64,000 nt of DNA from Paraescarpia echinospica (lineage: Eukaryota; Annelida; Polychaeta; Sabellida; Siboglinidae): NCBI GenBank assembly GCA_020002185.1, contig CM034532.1, positions 24,054,135-24,118,134 on the forward strand. Reading direction: 5' to 3'. The stretch's first letter is position 1. Each line of letters opens with the position of its first letter. Under the pieces are notes generated by a model that worked only from the letters and a program-made list of their open reading frames with translations, had not been told where the DNA came from and made no database searches. Positions 37,663 through 49,794 of this stretch are shown one piece after another. The position numbers and the translations under genes were made by a program.

Positions 37663-38239
37663 AATCCCAATAGAGGCTCAGTAATGACCTGGTAATGACC
37701 CCTAATGAACCTATGATTAATGACCTCTTATTTTAACTACAGTGCTGGCCTCTTGTGGCGATAAAGACTACTCACCGCTGTCTACAGCCTGGTACTCTCT
37801 CCCGGGAAGTATTCAACCATGATGGGTCAAATGTCAAGGTCAATGTCAAAGGTCAAGGTGAAAGATCAAGCTGACCACTGACGACCACCGGCCTTGAGTA
37901 CCTGGTTATAGGCAGTGACGAGTTGCACAATGGCTGAGTACTTTCAGGGGAGAAAAAGTGTACCTGGCTGTAGACAAAGTTGAGTAGTCTTTTAAGCAGT
38001 AGTTGCATAATGGCTGAAGGTTCCCCAGGCGCAGTGAAGAACCCTAGAAAAAGTTACCCTCGTCGGTGATTAATGGATTCTAGTAGCGGCGCTGTAGGCT
38101 AATCTTTTCGGCGGCCCTCGCGGCACGACAATGTGCTTGATGGGGCAGACCAACGCTAGGCTAAAAGTAATATTGCCCGACTATTGTTTGCATAACCTTA
38201 ATTTGTATTAATTAACCCTTAATTAGCACTAATTAATCA

Positions 38240-38275
<36 letters not shown>

Positions 38276-39060
38276 GCAGTGCTGACCTCTCCTGGTGTTC
38301 GTTACTTCAGTCGTACAGTGCTGGCACCTACCGAAGTGTCCCTAACAAGTCTTGTGTACCCAATTAATGCAATTAATCAACCCCTACTTATTTATAAAAT
38401 ATTCTAACTACTCTGTAAGCCGTTTTAACTAACTCCTATATATTGACAGTGCTGACATCTACTGGCGTTCGTTACTTCAGTCGTACAGTGCTGGCACTCT
38501 TGTATAACCTTAATTTGCACTACTAGCACTAATTAACGTCTAATTACAAAGAAATGGGTAATTAATCATTAATTACATAAACAAATAAATACAACTGAAC
38601 CTCCCACTAGGGGCGGTGGGCACCGGGAGTGCTTATCTCAACGCCTGCGACCAATGTTTATCAACACGCCACGCCGCCCGACAGTTGTTTATCAACAAAG
38701 ACCAACCAGCGGTTTCTGTATGAGTCATAATCCTATTGTGTTCTGTGCAAGCCGTATGTAGGACGCATATTAATATTCGCATGGGGAAAATAAAGTGCCC
38801 TGTTTGTAAATCGGGGTTGCTTTTGGTAAAAGAACATCTTCGCTAGCATTAGAGCGTGTGTAACTGGAGCGTGTGTAAGACTGTTGACACAGACCGCTAT
38901 TGCCTCAGACGGGTACTTACCTTAGCCTGGTGAGTTCTTTGGCGTGTGCATGTATTGGAGTACCAACGCGTGTTTTATGGAACGGAACGTGTAAGGTAAG
39001 GCAGCTTCATAGCAAGGCTACACGGTTTATTAGCACGGCGCCCCACGATTCTTTATGAGG
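37640..39060. other. Intergenic; short ACAGTGCTG repeats and (AT)n, no gene recognised
   Basis: A block CAGTGCTGACnTCTnCTGG followed by CGTTACTTCAGTCGTACAGTGCTGGCA occurs near 38276 and again near 38448; a partial version lies near 37740. (AT)n at 38243-38272. A tiny ATG frame at 38781-38846 starts KCPVCKSG and ends EHLR, which looks like half a zinc finger, but it is only 21 codons long and unsupported. Confidence 0.45.
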
Positions 39061-39069
39061 CAGTGCACT

Positions 39070-39690
39070 CTCATACTGAGGTGGTAGTGTAGTGGTTAGA
39101 GCAGATGACTTTCATACAGAGGTGGTAGTGTAGTGTTTAGGGCTGTGGACTCTCATTCAAGAGATGGTAATGTAGTGATTAGGGCAGTGGACTCTCAGTC
39201 GAGATGTGGTAGTGTAGTGTTAGAGGATCATACAGAGGTGGTAGTGTAGTGGTTAGAGATGTGGTAGTATAGTGATAAGAGCATCACACAGAGGTGGTAG
39301 TGTAGAGGTTAGAGCAATGGACTCTCAGTCAACAGGTGGTAGTGTAGTGGTTAGAGATGTGGTAGTATAGTGGTTAGATCATCACACAGAGGTGGTAGTG
39401 TAGAGGTTAGAGCAATGGACTCTCAGTCAAGAGGTGGTAGTGTAGTGGTTAGAGATGTGGAAGTGTAGTGGTTAGAGCATCACACAGAGGTGGTAGTGTA
39501 GAGGTTAGGGCAGTGGACTCTCAGTCAAGAGGTGGTAGTGTAGTGGTTAGAGATGTGGTAGTGTAGTGGTTAGAGCATCACACAGAGGTGGTAGTGTAGA
39601 GGTTAGGGCAGTGGACTCTCAGTCAAGAGGTGGTAGTGTAGTGGTTAGGGCAGTGGATTCTCATACCAGAGATCTCATAATCCGATGGAT
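39070..39690 (+). repeat. Tandem array of tRNA-like SINE heads with 98-bp higher-order period
   Basis: About 16 copies of GGTGGTAGTGTAGTGGTTAG or close variants. TAGTGTAGTGG fits a Pol III box A. Many heads continue GCAGTGGACTCTCAGTC. From about 39282 the array has a strict 98-bp period (ATCACACAGAGG at 39283, 39381, 39479, 39577), each period holding three heads. No box B (GGTTCGA) is seen in the array. The last head ends in GATCTCATAATCCGATGGAT. Confidence 0.8.
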
Positions 39691-39708
39691 ACTGAGATCT
39701 TACATACT

Positions 39709-39870
<162 letters not shown>

Positions 39871-40049
39871 TATGTATAAAAAAACTTATACAGACAAATG
39901 TACACACACACGCATGCACGCGCGCCTGACCACACAAAAAAAAAATGCACACGTACGCACGCATGCACGCACGCACACTTGCACCCACGCACACAACACA
40001 CAAACGCACACACACACGCGCACGCACACGTACACGCAGTCGCACGTTA

Positions 40050-40462
40050 GGATTCAATGACGTTTGGAAAAAGTGCCTTTATTTTTGCTTCCCATTGGGC
40101 ACAGTTTGGGACATCTTTGATCAATTCAAAAAGAAGTCCTCTTGCTTCTACTTTAAAAAGGTAAAAGGTAAATAATTCGTATAGCGCTTTACACTTTATT
40201 CCCTGGCAGACCTGTTCAATCGAAAACCATCTCTTCTTCTCTGGGAAGCAATCAACCACGTTGTAATTAATGCGCGAAGACTATTATTACACAAATATCC
40301 ACAACTGTCTATAGCCAGGTACTCATTCATAGAGACGAGTGAACTGAAGTAATGTAGAGTAATCGAATTTTTCCAAGGTTCGATACCGCCGCACAGCAAT
40401 TGAACCCGGGTTCTCTCAGTCGAGAGTCGGAAGCTCTTACCACTGCGCAACTGCGCTCCACA
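40050..40462 (-). mobile_element. tRNA-derived SINE with head and body
   Basis: On the minus strand it starts GGAGCGCAGTTGCGCAGTGG, with a box A-like TTGCGCAGTGGTAAGAGC and a box B-like GGGTTCAATTGC about 35 bases later. The non-tRNA body follows: GAATGAGTACCTGGCTATAG, GTCTTCGCGCATTAATTAC, CTGCCAGGGAATAAAGTG, AAAGCGCTATACG and the CAAAGATGTCCCAAACTGTG block. It gives the order of parts for the headless copies at 10915-11205 and 12885-13178. Confidence 0.7.
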
Positions 40463-40844
40463 ATACTCAATCAGGCCATAAATTATTGTGACCGTGTGGT
40501 TATGAAGTGAGCTAAATATATCGTGTCCTCGCCTTTCACCCACATCCTAGCCTTCAACCCAAATCACAGCTAATCGGTAACGACCACACAGGCCTACGCG
40601 ACACGACGTACAACCCTGAGATTAAATTTGAACCGATCACTACGTTCGCCGGCCGATAGAACTCTTCACGCCGGCCGACGTACCTCGGACGTCGTAGCTA
40701 CGTTGCTGCACGCCGTCACGACGATGGACTCCGCCCCGTCATCACAGTCTCCTTCATAAACACCACCGCTTCCTTACCTCTTGCATCTATCGTCTCTCGC
40801 ATCCGATCTCTATGTCGAAGACGATCGATGACTCACAGTGTCCG

Positions 40845-41000
40845 GTGTGTGTGTGTGTGCATGTGCGTGTGTGTGGGTGTGTGCGTGCTTGTGTGTGCGT
40901 GCATGTGTTTGTGTGTGTGTGCGTGTTTGTATACATGCGTGCGTGTGTATGTGTGCACATGTGTATGTGTGTGCGTGCGTGTGTGGTGTGCTTGTATGCG
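40845..41000. repeat. Degenerate (TG)n tract inside exon 1 of copy 4
   Basis: GTGTGTGTGTGTGCATGTGCG-type simple sequence beginning immediately after codon 12 of exon 1. Confidence 0.9.
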
Positions 41001-41249
41001 CGCGCATCCAACAGTGTAATGCATGCGTGCAATCATGTTCGGATGCTCACACATGCACGTGTATGGATTATGGTGGTTGCATTCACGTATGTATCAAACG
41101 TATGTAGACCCTATGTAAAAGTGCATGCGTCCTTAACGAACGCATACACTTATCCTGATGGTTTACGTTATTACGTCACGGACTATTGTCAGCCAGCTAA
41201 GTCACACCACATTTTTCAGTTCGCAGTGACTACTTATCGCAGTGTGAGG

Positions 41250-41552
41250 TACGTCTATGGGCTAACACTATCCAGTCGCATCTGGTCGGAAATATACAAA
41301 CTCAAATAAACATAACATACGTACTACAAAAAACGTCGCTGGGCATGATTTCGTTGTATATTTGTATACATATGTTATTCGTCGTAACTTCTATGGATTA
41401 ACACTAACCAATCGCATCTGTGTGGAAACAAACATCATCACTGCAGCGTAGCGAATCAGATAAACATAACAAGTTTATTACAAAAAACGTCGCTGGGTAA
41501 CGTTTCGTTGTATACATTCTTGGTACATATGTTGAACGTCGTAGCTGTTAAC
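41250..41552. repeat. Tandem duplication of ~150 bp in intron 1 of copy 4
   Basis: Two units share CTATGGnnTAACACTAnCCA, CGCATCTG, ATAAACATAACA, TACAAAAAACGTCGCTGGG and TTTCGTTGTATA. They start at about 41250 and 41391. Confidence 0.8.
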
Positions 41553-41752
41553 TCCCGCAAGCTCCGTTCCTACCCGGACGAGACAAAACGACTGATGGGA
41601 ATTGTTAAATTGGGGTTATCTGTTCCGGTACTTGGAATCAGCCTGGGTGGTGATTATTAAAAGGCTATTTGTTGAGTTGGTTGTCTTCAATGCGGGAACA
41701 TCGCAAAACTAATTTAAAACTTGACGAGCAAAACATCAAATTGTATAGTTCT

Positions 41753-41942
41753 GAGTTTCGCAACACGATGCGCGATGATGCAATATGCGATGCGATGCGA
41801 TGGGCGATGCGGTGGACGATGTGTGATGCTATGAGTGATGCTATGCGCGATGTCCCTTGTTGGCCACAGGATCGTCCTTATCATCGCGTATCTCGCTTCG
41901 CGCATCGCATATGGCATCATCGCGCGTTATGTTGTGAAATTC
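41753..41942. mobile_element. MITE-like element with ~42-bp inverted termini
   Basis: The left end GCGCGATGATGCAATATGCG (41770 on) and the right end (41901-41925) are reverse complements with one mismatch over 25 bases. Similarity continues outward to GAGTTTCGCAACAC / GAATTTCACAACAT. The interior has GATGC-rich simple sequence and no coding capacity. Confidence 0.6.
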
Positions 41943-42539
41943 AAAGCTGTTCAGCGATGGCCTTTCTTGACCATCATAGGATCTTCCTATCAAAAGGAGT
42001 CCGTATAGCGAGAGCCAGCCATCACGTCATGTCACTTCCTAGCAGGACTGGAGCACCATCGACAAACACAACTTTGTGCTGACGATGAACGGTGGTCGCA
42101 AGTGGACGGCGGCTGACAATGTGTCCATGGGCAACTACCTGATCTTCCTGGACGGCAGTCGCCTGTACGACACGGGCAACGTGTCGAACGGCGAGGCACA
42201 GGACGACTTCCGGATGTGTTTCCCCGGCGGATTCCATAGGGAGGTGCTCAACGTGTTCACGGGTGAAGAGCTATAATTGGTGCTCGGTTGTTGAGTGGTT
42301 TTGCTTGTTTACGAGGGCTAACGGTATACATGTTTCTCACGTAGCGTGATATGCAAAAGTCTGGATTCTAAAAGAATGTGCACTATGGTAACATAATAAG
42401 TTTTAAACTTTAATTTGTGTCATACTATCTACCATTAATTATGTGTTAGACACCGCACTAAAACGTTTAGTAATAAGCTTTTGCATTACTTTTTGTCACG
42501 ACGGGTACCCTCGCCTGATGAAAAAACGATGTTGTTTCT

Positions 42540-42975
42540 TTATGCATCATCATTATCATGATCATAATCATTATCATCATCAACATCGTTTTCGTTGTCG
42601 TCGTCATCATTGTTAACATAATAATCGTCATCATAACCATTTTCATAAACATCATCGTCATTGTAACCTTTGTCGTCGACGCCGTTATAATTACTATAAT
42701 TATTATCATCATCATGGTCATCGTAATTATCATCTTCTTCTTCATCGTCACCGTCACCTCAGTAATTATAATCACCACCATCATCATCATAATCAGCACG
42801 ATAATTTTCATCATCACTCATATAATAACTATTTTTCACAATCATAATCATCGTCAACGTCGTCGTCATCATCGACACCGTCGTCATGACCATCAGTATC
42901 ATTTTCATGGTCAATATCATTATTGTCATCCATCATCGTCATCATAATCAGTATCATCACTATCACCAGTATTAT
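42540..42975. repeat. Imperfect (ATC)n trinucleotide region
   Basis: Long run of ATC/ATA/GTC triplets, resuming briefly at 43300-43400. Open frames across it (Met/Ile/Val only) reflect composition. Confidence 0.9.
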
Positions 42976-42983
42976 CAGTGCCA

Positions 42984-43300
42984 TGTAGCGCACTGGTGTA
43001 GTGGTTAGAGCGATGTTCCTGGTTCGAATGATCTACTGCCGTGTCGAATCTTGGGACAGTTCGCTCATTTTACATTGCTCAAGTTCACTCTGCTGTATCA
43101 ATGAGTACCTGGATAGATAGTGATGGATATTTGTGTACGAATAGTCTTCGCGCAGTAGCTGAAATATTGCTGAATGCTTCCCAGATAATTCGACAAGGTG
43201 TTCAGTTAAACAGGTCAGCCAGGAAGTAAAGTGAAAAGCGTTCTGAGCAGCCGTACTGACTGGATATCGCGCTACGCAAGAACTTACCTTTACTACATAT
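42984..43300 (+). mobile_element. tRNA-derived SINE with contracted head
   Basis: The head has box A GGTGTAGTGGTTAGAGC and box B GGTTCGAAT separated by only about 10 bases, so the anticodon half is deleted. Body and 3' end follow: AATGAGTACCTGGATAGATA, GTCTTCGCGCAGTAGC, GTCAGCCAGGAAGTAAAG and GGATATCGCGCTACGCAAGA. It lies in intron 2 of PRP-like copy 4. Confidence 0.7.
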
Positions 43301-43882
43301 TCCATCATCAGTATCACCGGTATCACAATCATCATAATCATATCACATTCTTGATGTATACCAGCAGCATCACTGTTGTCATCATCATCACCATCATCGT
43401 CAGCATCCTTTATCCGCAGTACCACCGTCGTTCCTGCCATCGCCTACACCTCCTGTCCGTTGTAGGTCCGCCGACGGTGTCGTTCACGTGGCGTCACTGG
43501 GCCGACTACGAAGGCGCGTTCTACGGCAGCGCGCCCACCAACGAACTGATCGAGCTGTACGGCAGCGCCGTCGTCAAACTCAACAACAACATGAAGATCA
43601 CAAACTTTGACATCTACTACGAACCGAGTCCCATGCTCGATAAACTCTACCACGGAAAGTGCAAATTTATACAGAGGAAAACGTGCCACAATCAACAATA
43701 ATTCGACAATAATCCAGAATCTCGCTATCCTCTTTTGTGGTACAACAGCGTGCTGTGCTACAGCAGATGCCACGATAATCTCGTAACAAGCTTGTTCGAT
43801 ATTATCTCTTATAATGCACTTTATTTGGCTATTGAAAGACGAATAGTCACTGGACAATGAATGCGGTGTTTTGTATGTGCTT

Positions 43883-43888
43883 AATAAA
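43883..43888 (+). terminator. Candidate poly(A) signal of PRP-like copy 4
   Basis: AATAAA 182 bases after the exon 3 stop codon, nearly the same distance as in copy 1. Confidence 0.55.
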
Positions 43889-44124
43889 ACATTTAAAATC
43901 GAACGTATATATATATATATATATATATAGTGTTTTAGCTGAACGAATGTTGTATTAGACATATATCCTCGTAGCCTTATCTTAACACGGCACTGTCGCT
44001 GTCTTCTTAGTTCCTAAAATCCGATGTGAGACTGGCCTCGAATTGTTCCTCGGTTTCCGTCATCCGTTACTGCTCCCATTTTATTGCAGCGCGTTAAGAT
44101 ATACCACTTCTCGCTGCACATTCC

Positions 44125-44330
44125 CTACTCCACATAATACAGTGGAACGTCACTGTTAAGGCACCACTGGGACAGTCAACATTGACCTGAATAGCGAGGT
44201 GCTCGTAATAGCAGGACACATTTCCTATACATCACTGTCAAACAAATAATTTGGGACTGTCCCAGGTTGACCTGAATTGCGAGGTGGCTTTATTACCGGG
44301 GTGACCGTAAAGCGAGAAAGAACTCTATAC
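44125..44330. mobile_element. Possible short inverted-repeat DNA element
   Basis: Contains ACAGTGGAACGTCACTGTTA and two copies of TTGACCTGAATnGCGAGGTG, followed by GTGACCGTAAAGCGAG. This resembles termini of mariner/pogo-type short elements (CAGTGGAACCTCGCT...). Boundaries and duplication not confirmed. Confidence 0.35.
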
Positions 44331-44389
44331 ATATCAAGACAACAATATTTTTATTGGAACATATTGTCTTGCTTTGATTAGTTGACAAT

Positions 44390-44392
44390 ATG

Positions 44393-44462
<70 letters not shown>

Positions 44463-44463
44463 A

Positions 44464-44514
<51 letters not shown>

Positions 44515-44515
44515 A

Positions 44516-44563
<48 letters not shown>

Positions 44564-44690
44564 AAGCTATCTATCTATCTATCTATCTATTTACATCTGT
44601 CTATATATATCTATCTATCGATATATATATATAAATATATATATCCATCTATCTATCTATATATCTATCTATCTATCTATCTATCAAAGA
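44390..44690. repeat. (ATCT)n tetranucleotide repeat, about 70 units
   Basis: Long ATCT tract with a few ATAT, AAGC and CATC interruptions. The YLSI-repeat frame over it is not a gene. Confidence 0.95.
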
Positions 44691-44981
44691 ATATTTTTTT
44701 ATGGTGGGATATAACTTGAAGTTGTTGGATACAAACATTTTCAATGTTTGCACGCTGCATTATGTGAAAATGCACCATTCAAACATTATGTGCAAAATTC
44801 ACTCATCCAACATATCAATAATTAGGTGCCCTTCGCAGCCCTATTGTCTAATTCAATCAGGATTTTACTCATTGATACTATTTCTCGAGGCCTTCATCTC
44901 ATGTATTTTGAAAATAAAAATTGCAAGTTTATTCTGGGTTTTTTTCGGGAAAGGCTTCTAGACTCGAGTGGTGAAATTGAT

Positions 44982-45561
44982 GTAACGCGAGTCACAAAAA
45001 AGTGGATTTTTCATTTTACACAGAAGCCCCTGGTAGCTTGAGATTGCCAATTATAAATCTCCTCTTATAGGATATACTTAACTAAATAAGTCAAGACAGG
45101 CAGATTTAGAAACAACATGCTGAGGCCTTTGCCCAACCACGGAACACTATGACTGCAAAATGATGATGATGATGTGCTAACTTCACGTAATGCGAGTCAC
45201 GCTGATTATGTAATATTTGTGTATGGTGTTAAATTTCAATTTATTAATTGTGTTTTTAAACCTTATTTATTTGTGATTCGTTCAAAGGTATTCATTGGTT
45301 TCTGTAATTTATACTTTGAGGAGAAATTTGACATGAACCAAGGTAGATTTTGGTGTTTTCCTTTTGCCGTAACGCGAGTCACGCTATAATTAGAATAAAT
45401 TAAAACCATACTATGTAATCAAATTATTATTTGTCGATATCATTTAATACACTATGCCAATAGGTTCCTATTCACAGAAGATGGAATTTTGAAATGCATT
45501 ATTATAGCACATACGCCAAAATATAGTTTCTAAAATGGGCAAAACTGTAATGCGAGTCACG
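44982..45561 (+). repeat. Four evenly spaced GTAAYGCGAGTCAC motifs
   Basis: GTAACGCGAGTCAC at 44982, GTAATGCGAGTCACG at 45187, GTAACGCGAGTCACG at 45369 and GTAATGCGAGTCACG at 45547. Spacings are 205, 182 and 178. The intervening AT-rich sequence shows no clear similarity between units. Confidence 0.8.
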
Positions 45562-45577
45562 GTGGAAATGCCCTCAC

Positions 45578-45582
45578 ACACA

Positions 45583-45622
<40 letters not shown>

Positions 45623-45650
45623 CACACACCACACACACACACACATATAT
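45578..45650. repeat. (CACG)n/(CA)n microsatellite
   Basis: About 11 ACGC units, then CA units, ending in a TATATA run. Confidence 0.9.
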
Positions 45651-47600
45651 ATTATAATAATTTCATGATACAAAGTAAAAAATACAAATTTACTAGGTTA
45701 TTTGTCAAAAGAATGTCTTCGTTAACTACGGCCGTATTCTTTCAAATATCCGAAATATGTGTATCGAATACAGCTCCTGTAGTTGCGTACATAGTCAGAG
45801 AGTCACGGAGGTATACCTTGCTTTTATAATGTAAAGTTAGTTTTTTTTATTGATTTTGAATGATTTTTAGGCCCTGAGTTCAAATCTGATGGCAGCCAGA
45901 CGTTAGACCTTGAGCATTAACAAAAAATATCAATACAATATGAAATGCTCCCTTTGAATATGTTGCCACCGAGGCACGTGCAAGCTGTCAGGCGACATAA
46001 AACATTAATTAAATTAGCCACGATGTTAGTGAAATATGTCAAATGACGCATATGTAAATAACGGTAAGCTATGGAGTACCTTAAGCACAATCATTTGTCA
46101 CGAGGCTCTAATACAAAATGTCCGCCATTTCCAAGGCACCCACGTGATCAACCAATTTTTTTCCTCGTGATTTATTGGAATTGCACCCATACCAACATTT
46201 TCGGAAAGTTTTTGGATTGTGGTAAGTAACTTGTAAAAATACCTGTCCCCCTTAAATGCAACCAACTTACACTGGGAGCAGTCATTTGCATTGAGTCTAG
46301 CCAGCTCTATTAAAGTCAAATTAATTAGTTATTAGTTTTGTGCATGTTCTAGAATTTAATTATATATATAAATGCAAAGGTAATAAATTATTGCTGTTTC
46401 ACACTGCACCTATTTGTTTCGTGTTTATAATGTGTTAAGATAACAGTATGACAACATTTGCTAAAATATAACAAGCCCTGACGTCTCCCCGCGAAAAACA
46501 AAATGAAAAGCGCGTGACACATGTGTCAAACGCTCCTTGCTCTAGCGACAAATCACAAGCGCGCTGGGCGTGGCTTAAAAGCGCCTGTTAGCTTTTCATA
46601 AGTGAATCGCAAAGACGCCTCCGAACTCGTATACCAATGACTGCTCCCTGTCTTCTGCGTCACTCTAGCGCGTGATTTTTTGCATTTTTCAAAGGGATGT
46701 CAGTTTTATTTAAACGTTTGCTATCCATTATTTTGACTTAGATTTATTTTGTTCTGTGTTCTAATGCGTAATATATCTGCTGTGTTCTTATACAGATAGA
46801 TGTCTACGTTGGAGTGTATTCTGTCGCTCGTAGTTGTGTGCAACTATGGTAAAACAACTGTTTCAAAATTTAAGCTATTCTCACTTCGTAATCTCGACTG
46901 TGCCGATGACCTCCTAGCGATGACCTCCTGCTGGGCAACTTTACTTATACGTGTACTCAGCATATTTAAAATACAAATTTTACAAAATGCTCACGTTTTC
47001 GAGCATTGCTGCAAACATATTTGAAATAAGCAGACAAAATACTGTTACAATGTAAGTAAACTACTTTAAGAAAACTACTTTATATATTAAAAACAAGGTT
47101 CGGACCATAGCCATAGGCGGATCCAGGGGGACCTGGGGTGGCACGTGCCCCCTAGACGTTATGAATTCGGCGTGTCCGCGTACCTTTTATAATGGGCCCA
47201 CGCGACCATGCCCCTAAACCCTTGGAAATGTGCCCCCGTTTAGTTTACAATAAGCTGAAGTTACGCCGACGCGGCGGCGACATATTTTCAACAGCACACC
47301 CCCGCGTCTTCCGATGTCACCACAGATAGCGGCTCAAGTTACATGTTAACATTTCTACTACACCATTTGGTTCGGCCGCCAGTGGATGTTTTTATGCCCC
47401 TCCCCACACTCGCTTTCTGGGTCCGTCTGGACTAACACGTTAATTGGTCAAATTAACATTGTGACGTTAGTTCGCAACTTTCTGCGTATATCTTCTACAA
47501 TTGTGTTGTGTCACATTACATTTTAGGTGTTCTGATTGTCGACAAGTTAATATGGAAAAATCACATTTGCTTAGTATAATAAAAACTGTCAAAGTGCAAT
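45651..47600. other. No gene recognised
   Basis: Mostly AT-rich. A CCATAGGCGGATCCAGGGGG motif at about 47110 is of the kind often seen at repeat ends in marine invertebrates. A frame at 46098-46319 (minus) is unrecognised. Confidence 0.4.
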
Positions 47601-47619
47601 TATATACACAGCTAGTTTC

Positions 47620-48066
47620 TTGATTAACAGAAGTGGCATTTCTGCATTATGCCACTCACGGTTTTTGCCTTATGTAATGAAATATACTGAAATATGGAAC
47701 ATTGTTAAATGCCCAGACTTGCTACAGAAAAAAGAAAAAAGTTTACTCTATGGTGCTAAAAGATTGGACCATACGTACGTCAAGGTTATTATAAAATCTA
47801 CACGTTCTTACGTACCTGATATAGTGGAGTTAAGAACTGCTATGATTATGTTTAAGGCATATAATAATCAGTTGCAAAAGAATGTACACCAGCTTTTCAG
47901 TATGTATTATTCTGTCCATGCGACCAGAAAAGTACACAAGTTGACACACTATTACGCTCGTACTAATTGGAAAAATATGTGTCTATCAGTTAAAGGTGTT
48001 AAACTCTGGAATTCTCTTGCATGGGCCGAAGCGTTTTTCCACGTGTGCCTATATAGCAGTAAATAA
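47620..48066 (+). pseudogene. LINE C-terminal fragment
   Basis: Frame open for about 145 codons. It contains RTAMIMFKAYNNQLQKNVHQ, YYARTNWKNMCLSVKGVKLW and NSL, a tail typical of a group of LINE ORF2 proteins. The same tail recurs at 57560-57843. There is no RT core directly upstream, so this is a 5'-truncated insertion. Confidence 0.65.
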
Positions 48067-48411
48067 TAACTCTATAAATTACGCTATGTTAGTATGACGA
48101 GTTCACTGCGTGGTAAATAAAGTAGTTGTTAACACTGTCGTGTTCAATATATCTATGTTAGTATGCTTATGAATTAACCGTGTATTTCTTTCTGGTTCGT
48201 TTTGTAAATATGGGTTAAGGTATTGTAAGCAGCGACTGATAACACTGAGCGACGGAAATGCTATGAGTCAGCCAGTGCGGCCGGCTAAATGATTACCCCA
48301 ATCGACTGTTGTGCACCTTCCTGAATGCAGCTTCGGTGACGACGCGTGAACCTTTTTCACACTATGTTACAAACCCCGACGTTGATCGTCCCCGTAACAT
48401 AAACGAGAACC

Positions 48412-48454
48412 ATGGCGACAGTGACGCTGACGAAGTTGCTGATACTAGTATTGA

Positions 48455-48472
<18 letters not shown>
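48412..48472 (+). CDS. First exon of a secreted protein (signal peptide)
   Basis: ATG at 48412 in the context AACCATGGC opens 20 codons encoding MATVTLTKLLILVLTVQGIA, a compact signal peptide with a small-residue cleavage region. It ends at a good donor, GCAG|GTGAGA, in phase 1. The next exon of matching phase and plausible type is 60888-61055. A partial duplicate of the exon end and its intron starts at 59587, preceded by unrelated sequence, so only this copy has the initiator. Confidence 0.6.
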
Positions 48473-49530
<1,058 letters not shown>

Positions 49531-49794
49531 CGTGGCCGGGGCTTCACGGGTTTCAGGTGAACCCCTTTTCGTGATCCCCCTTTCTCCAAAATGTGAACCC
49601 CCCTCAAAATTGCATCTTTAAAATGTGAGCCACCAATTGTACGTATTCCATGTTTCTCAAAAGCTTTAACCCCCCTCCTAAAAGCTGCAGGATAGTGTTC
49701 AAAACCAGTTGTGTATTTGATGGTATTTCTTCAAAATTAATAAAAATGATTGAGCCCGCAATAATTAAATAATTAACTATATTAATAAATCAAG

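Larger units (their letters stand above)
40812..43701 (+). pseudogene. Pathogen-related-protein-like copy 4: exons 2-3 clean, exon 1 interrupted by TG repeat
   Basis: Exon 1 starts MSKTIDDSQCPV at 40812 and then runs into a (TG)n tract at about 40846 in place of RSYMDD and the rest. Exon 2 is 42046-42262, the same 217 nt as copy 1, with AGCAG acceptor and TTCACGG|GTGAAG donor. It encodes DWSTIDKHNFVLTMNGGRKW and onward with no lesion. Exon 3 is 43466-43701, acceptor TTGTAG|GTCCG, open to TAA. It is six codons longer than in copy 1 and ends in a basic-polar tail. Many substitutions versus copy 1 are conservative, so this is an older paralog that stayed under constraint in exons 2-3. Either exon 1 was recently destroyed, or CCG|GTGTGT acts as a donor to another exon not found, or the assembly has collapsed. 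Classed as pseudogene with reservation. Confidence 0.75.

Noticed and set aside
38781..38846. Zinc-finger microprotein (KCPVCKSG ... EHLR)
   Set aside because: 21 codons with only half of a C2H2 pattern and no support.
41568..41605. CGTTCCTACCCGGACGAGAC as the missing remainder of exon 1 of PRP-like copy 4 (RSYPDE versus RSYMDD)
   Set aside because: Only about six residues agree and nothing resembling the following KPDFTIVDQKY segment is found, so chance is likely.
42467..42947. Met/Ile-rich frames as membrane proteins
   Set aside because: Product of the imperfect ATC repeat on both strands.
42984..43040. A tRNA gene (box A and box B present)
   Set aside because: Boxes are about 10 bases apart, no cloverleaf can form and a SINE body follows.
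44390..44719. YLSI-repeat frame of 109 codons
   Set aside because: Direct translation of (ATCT)n.
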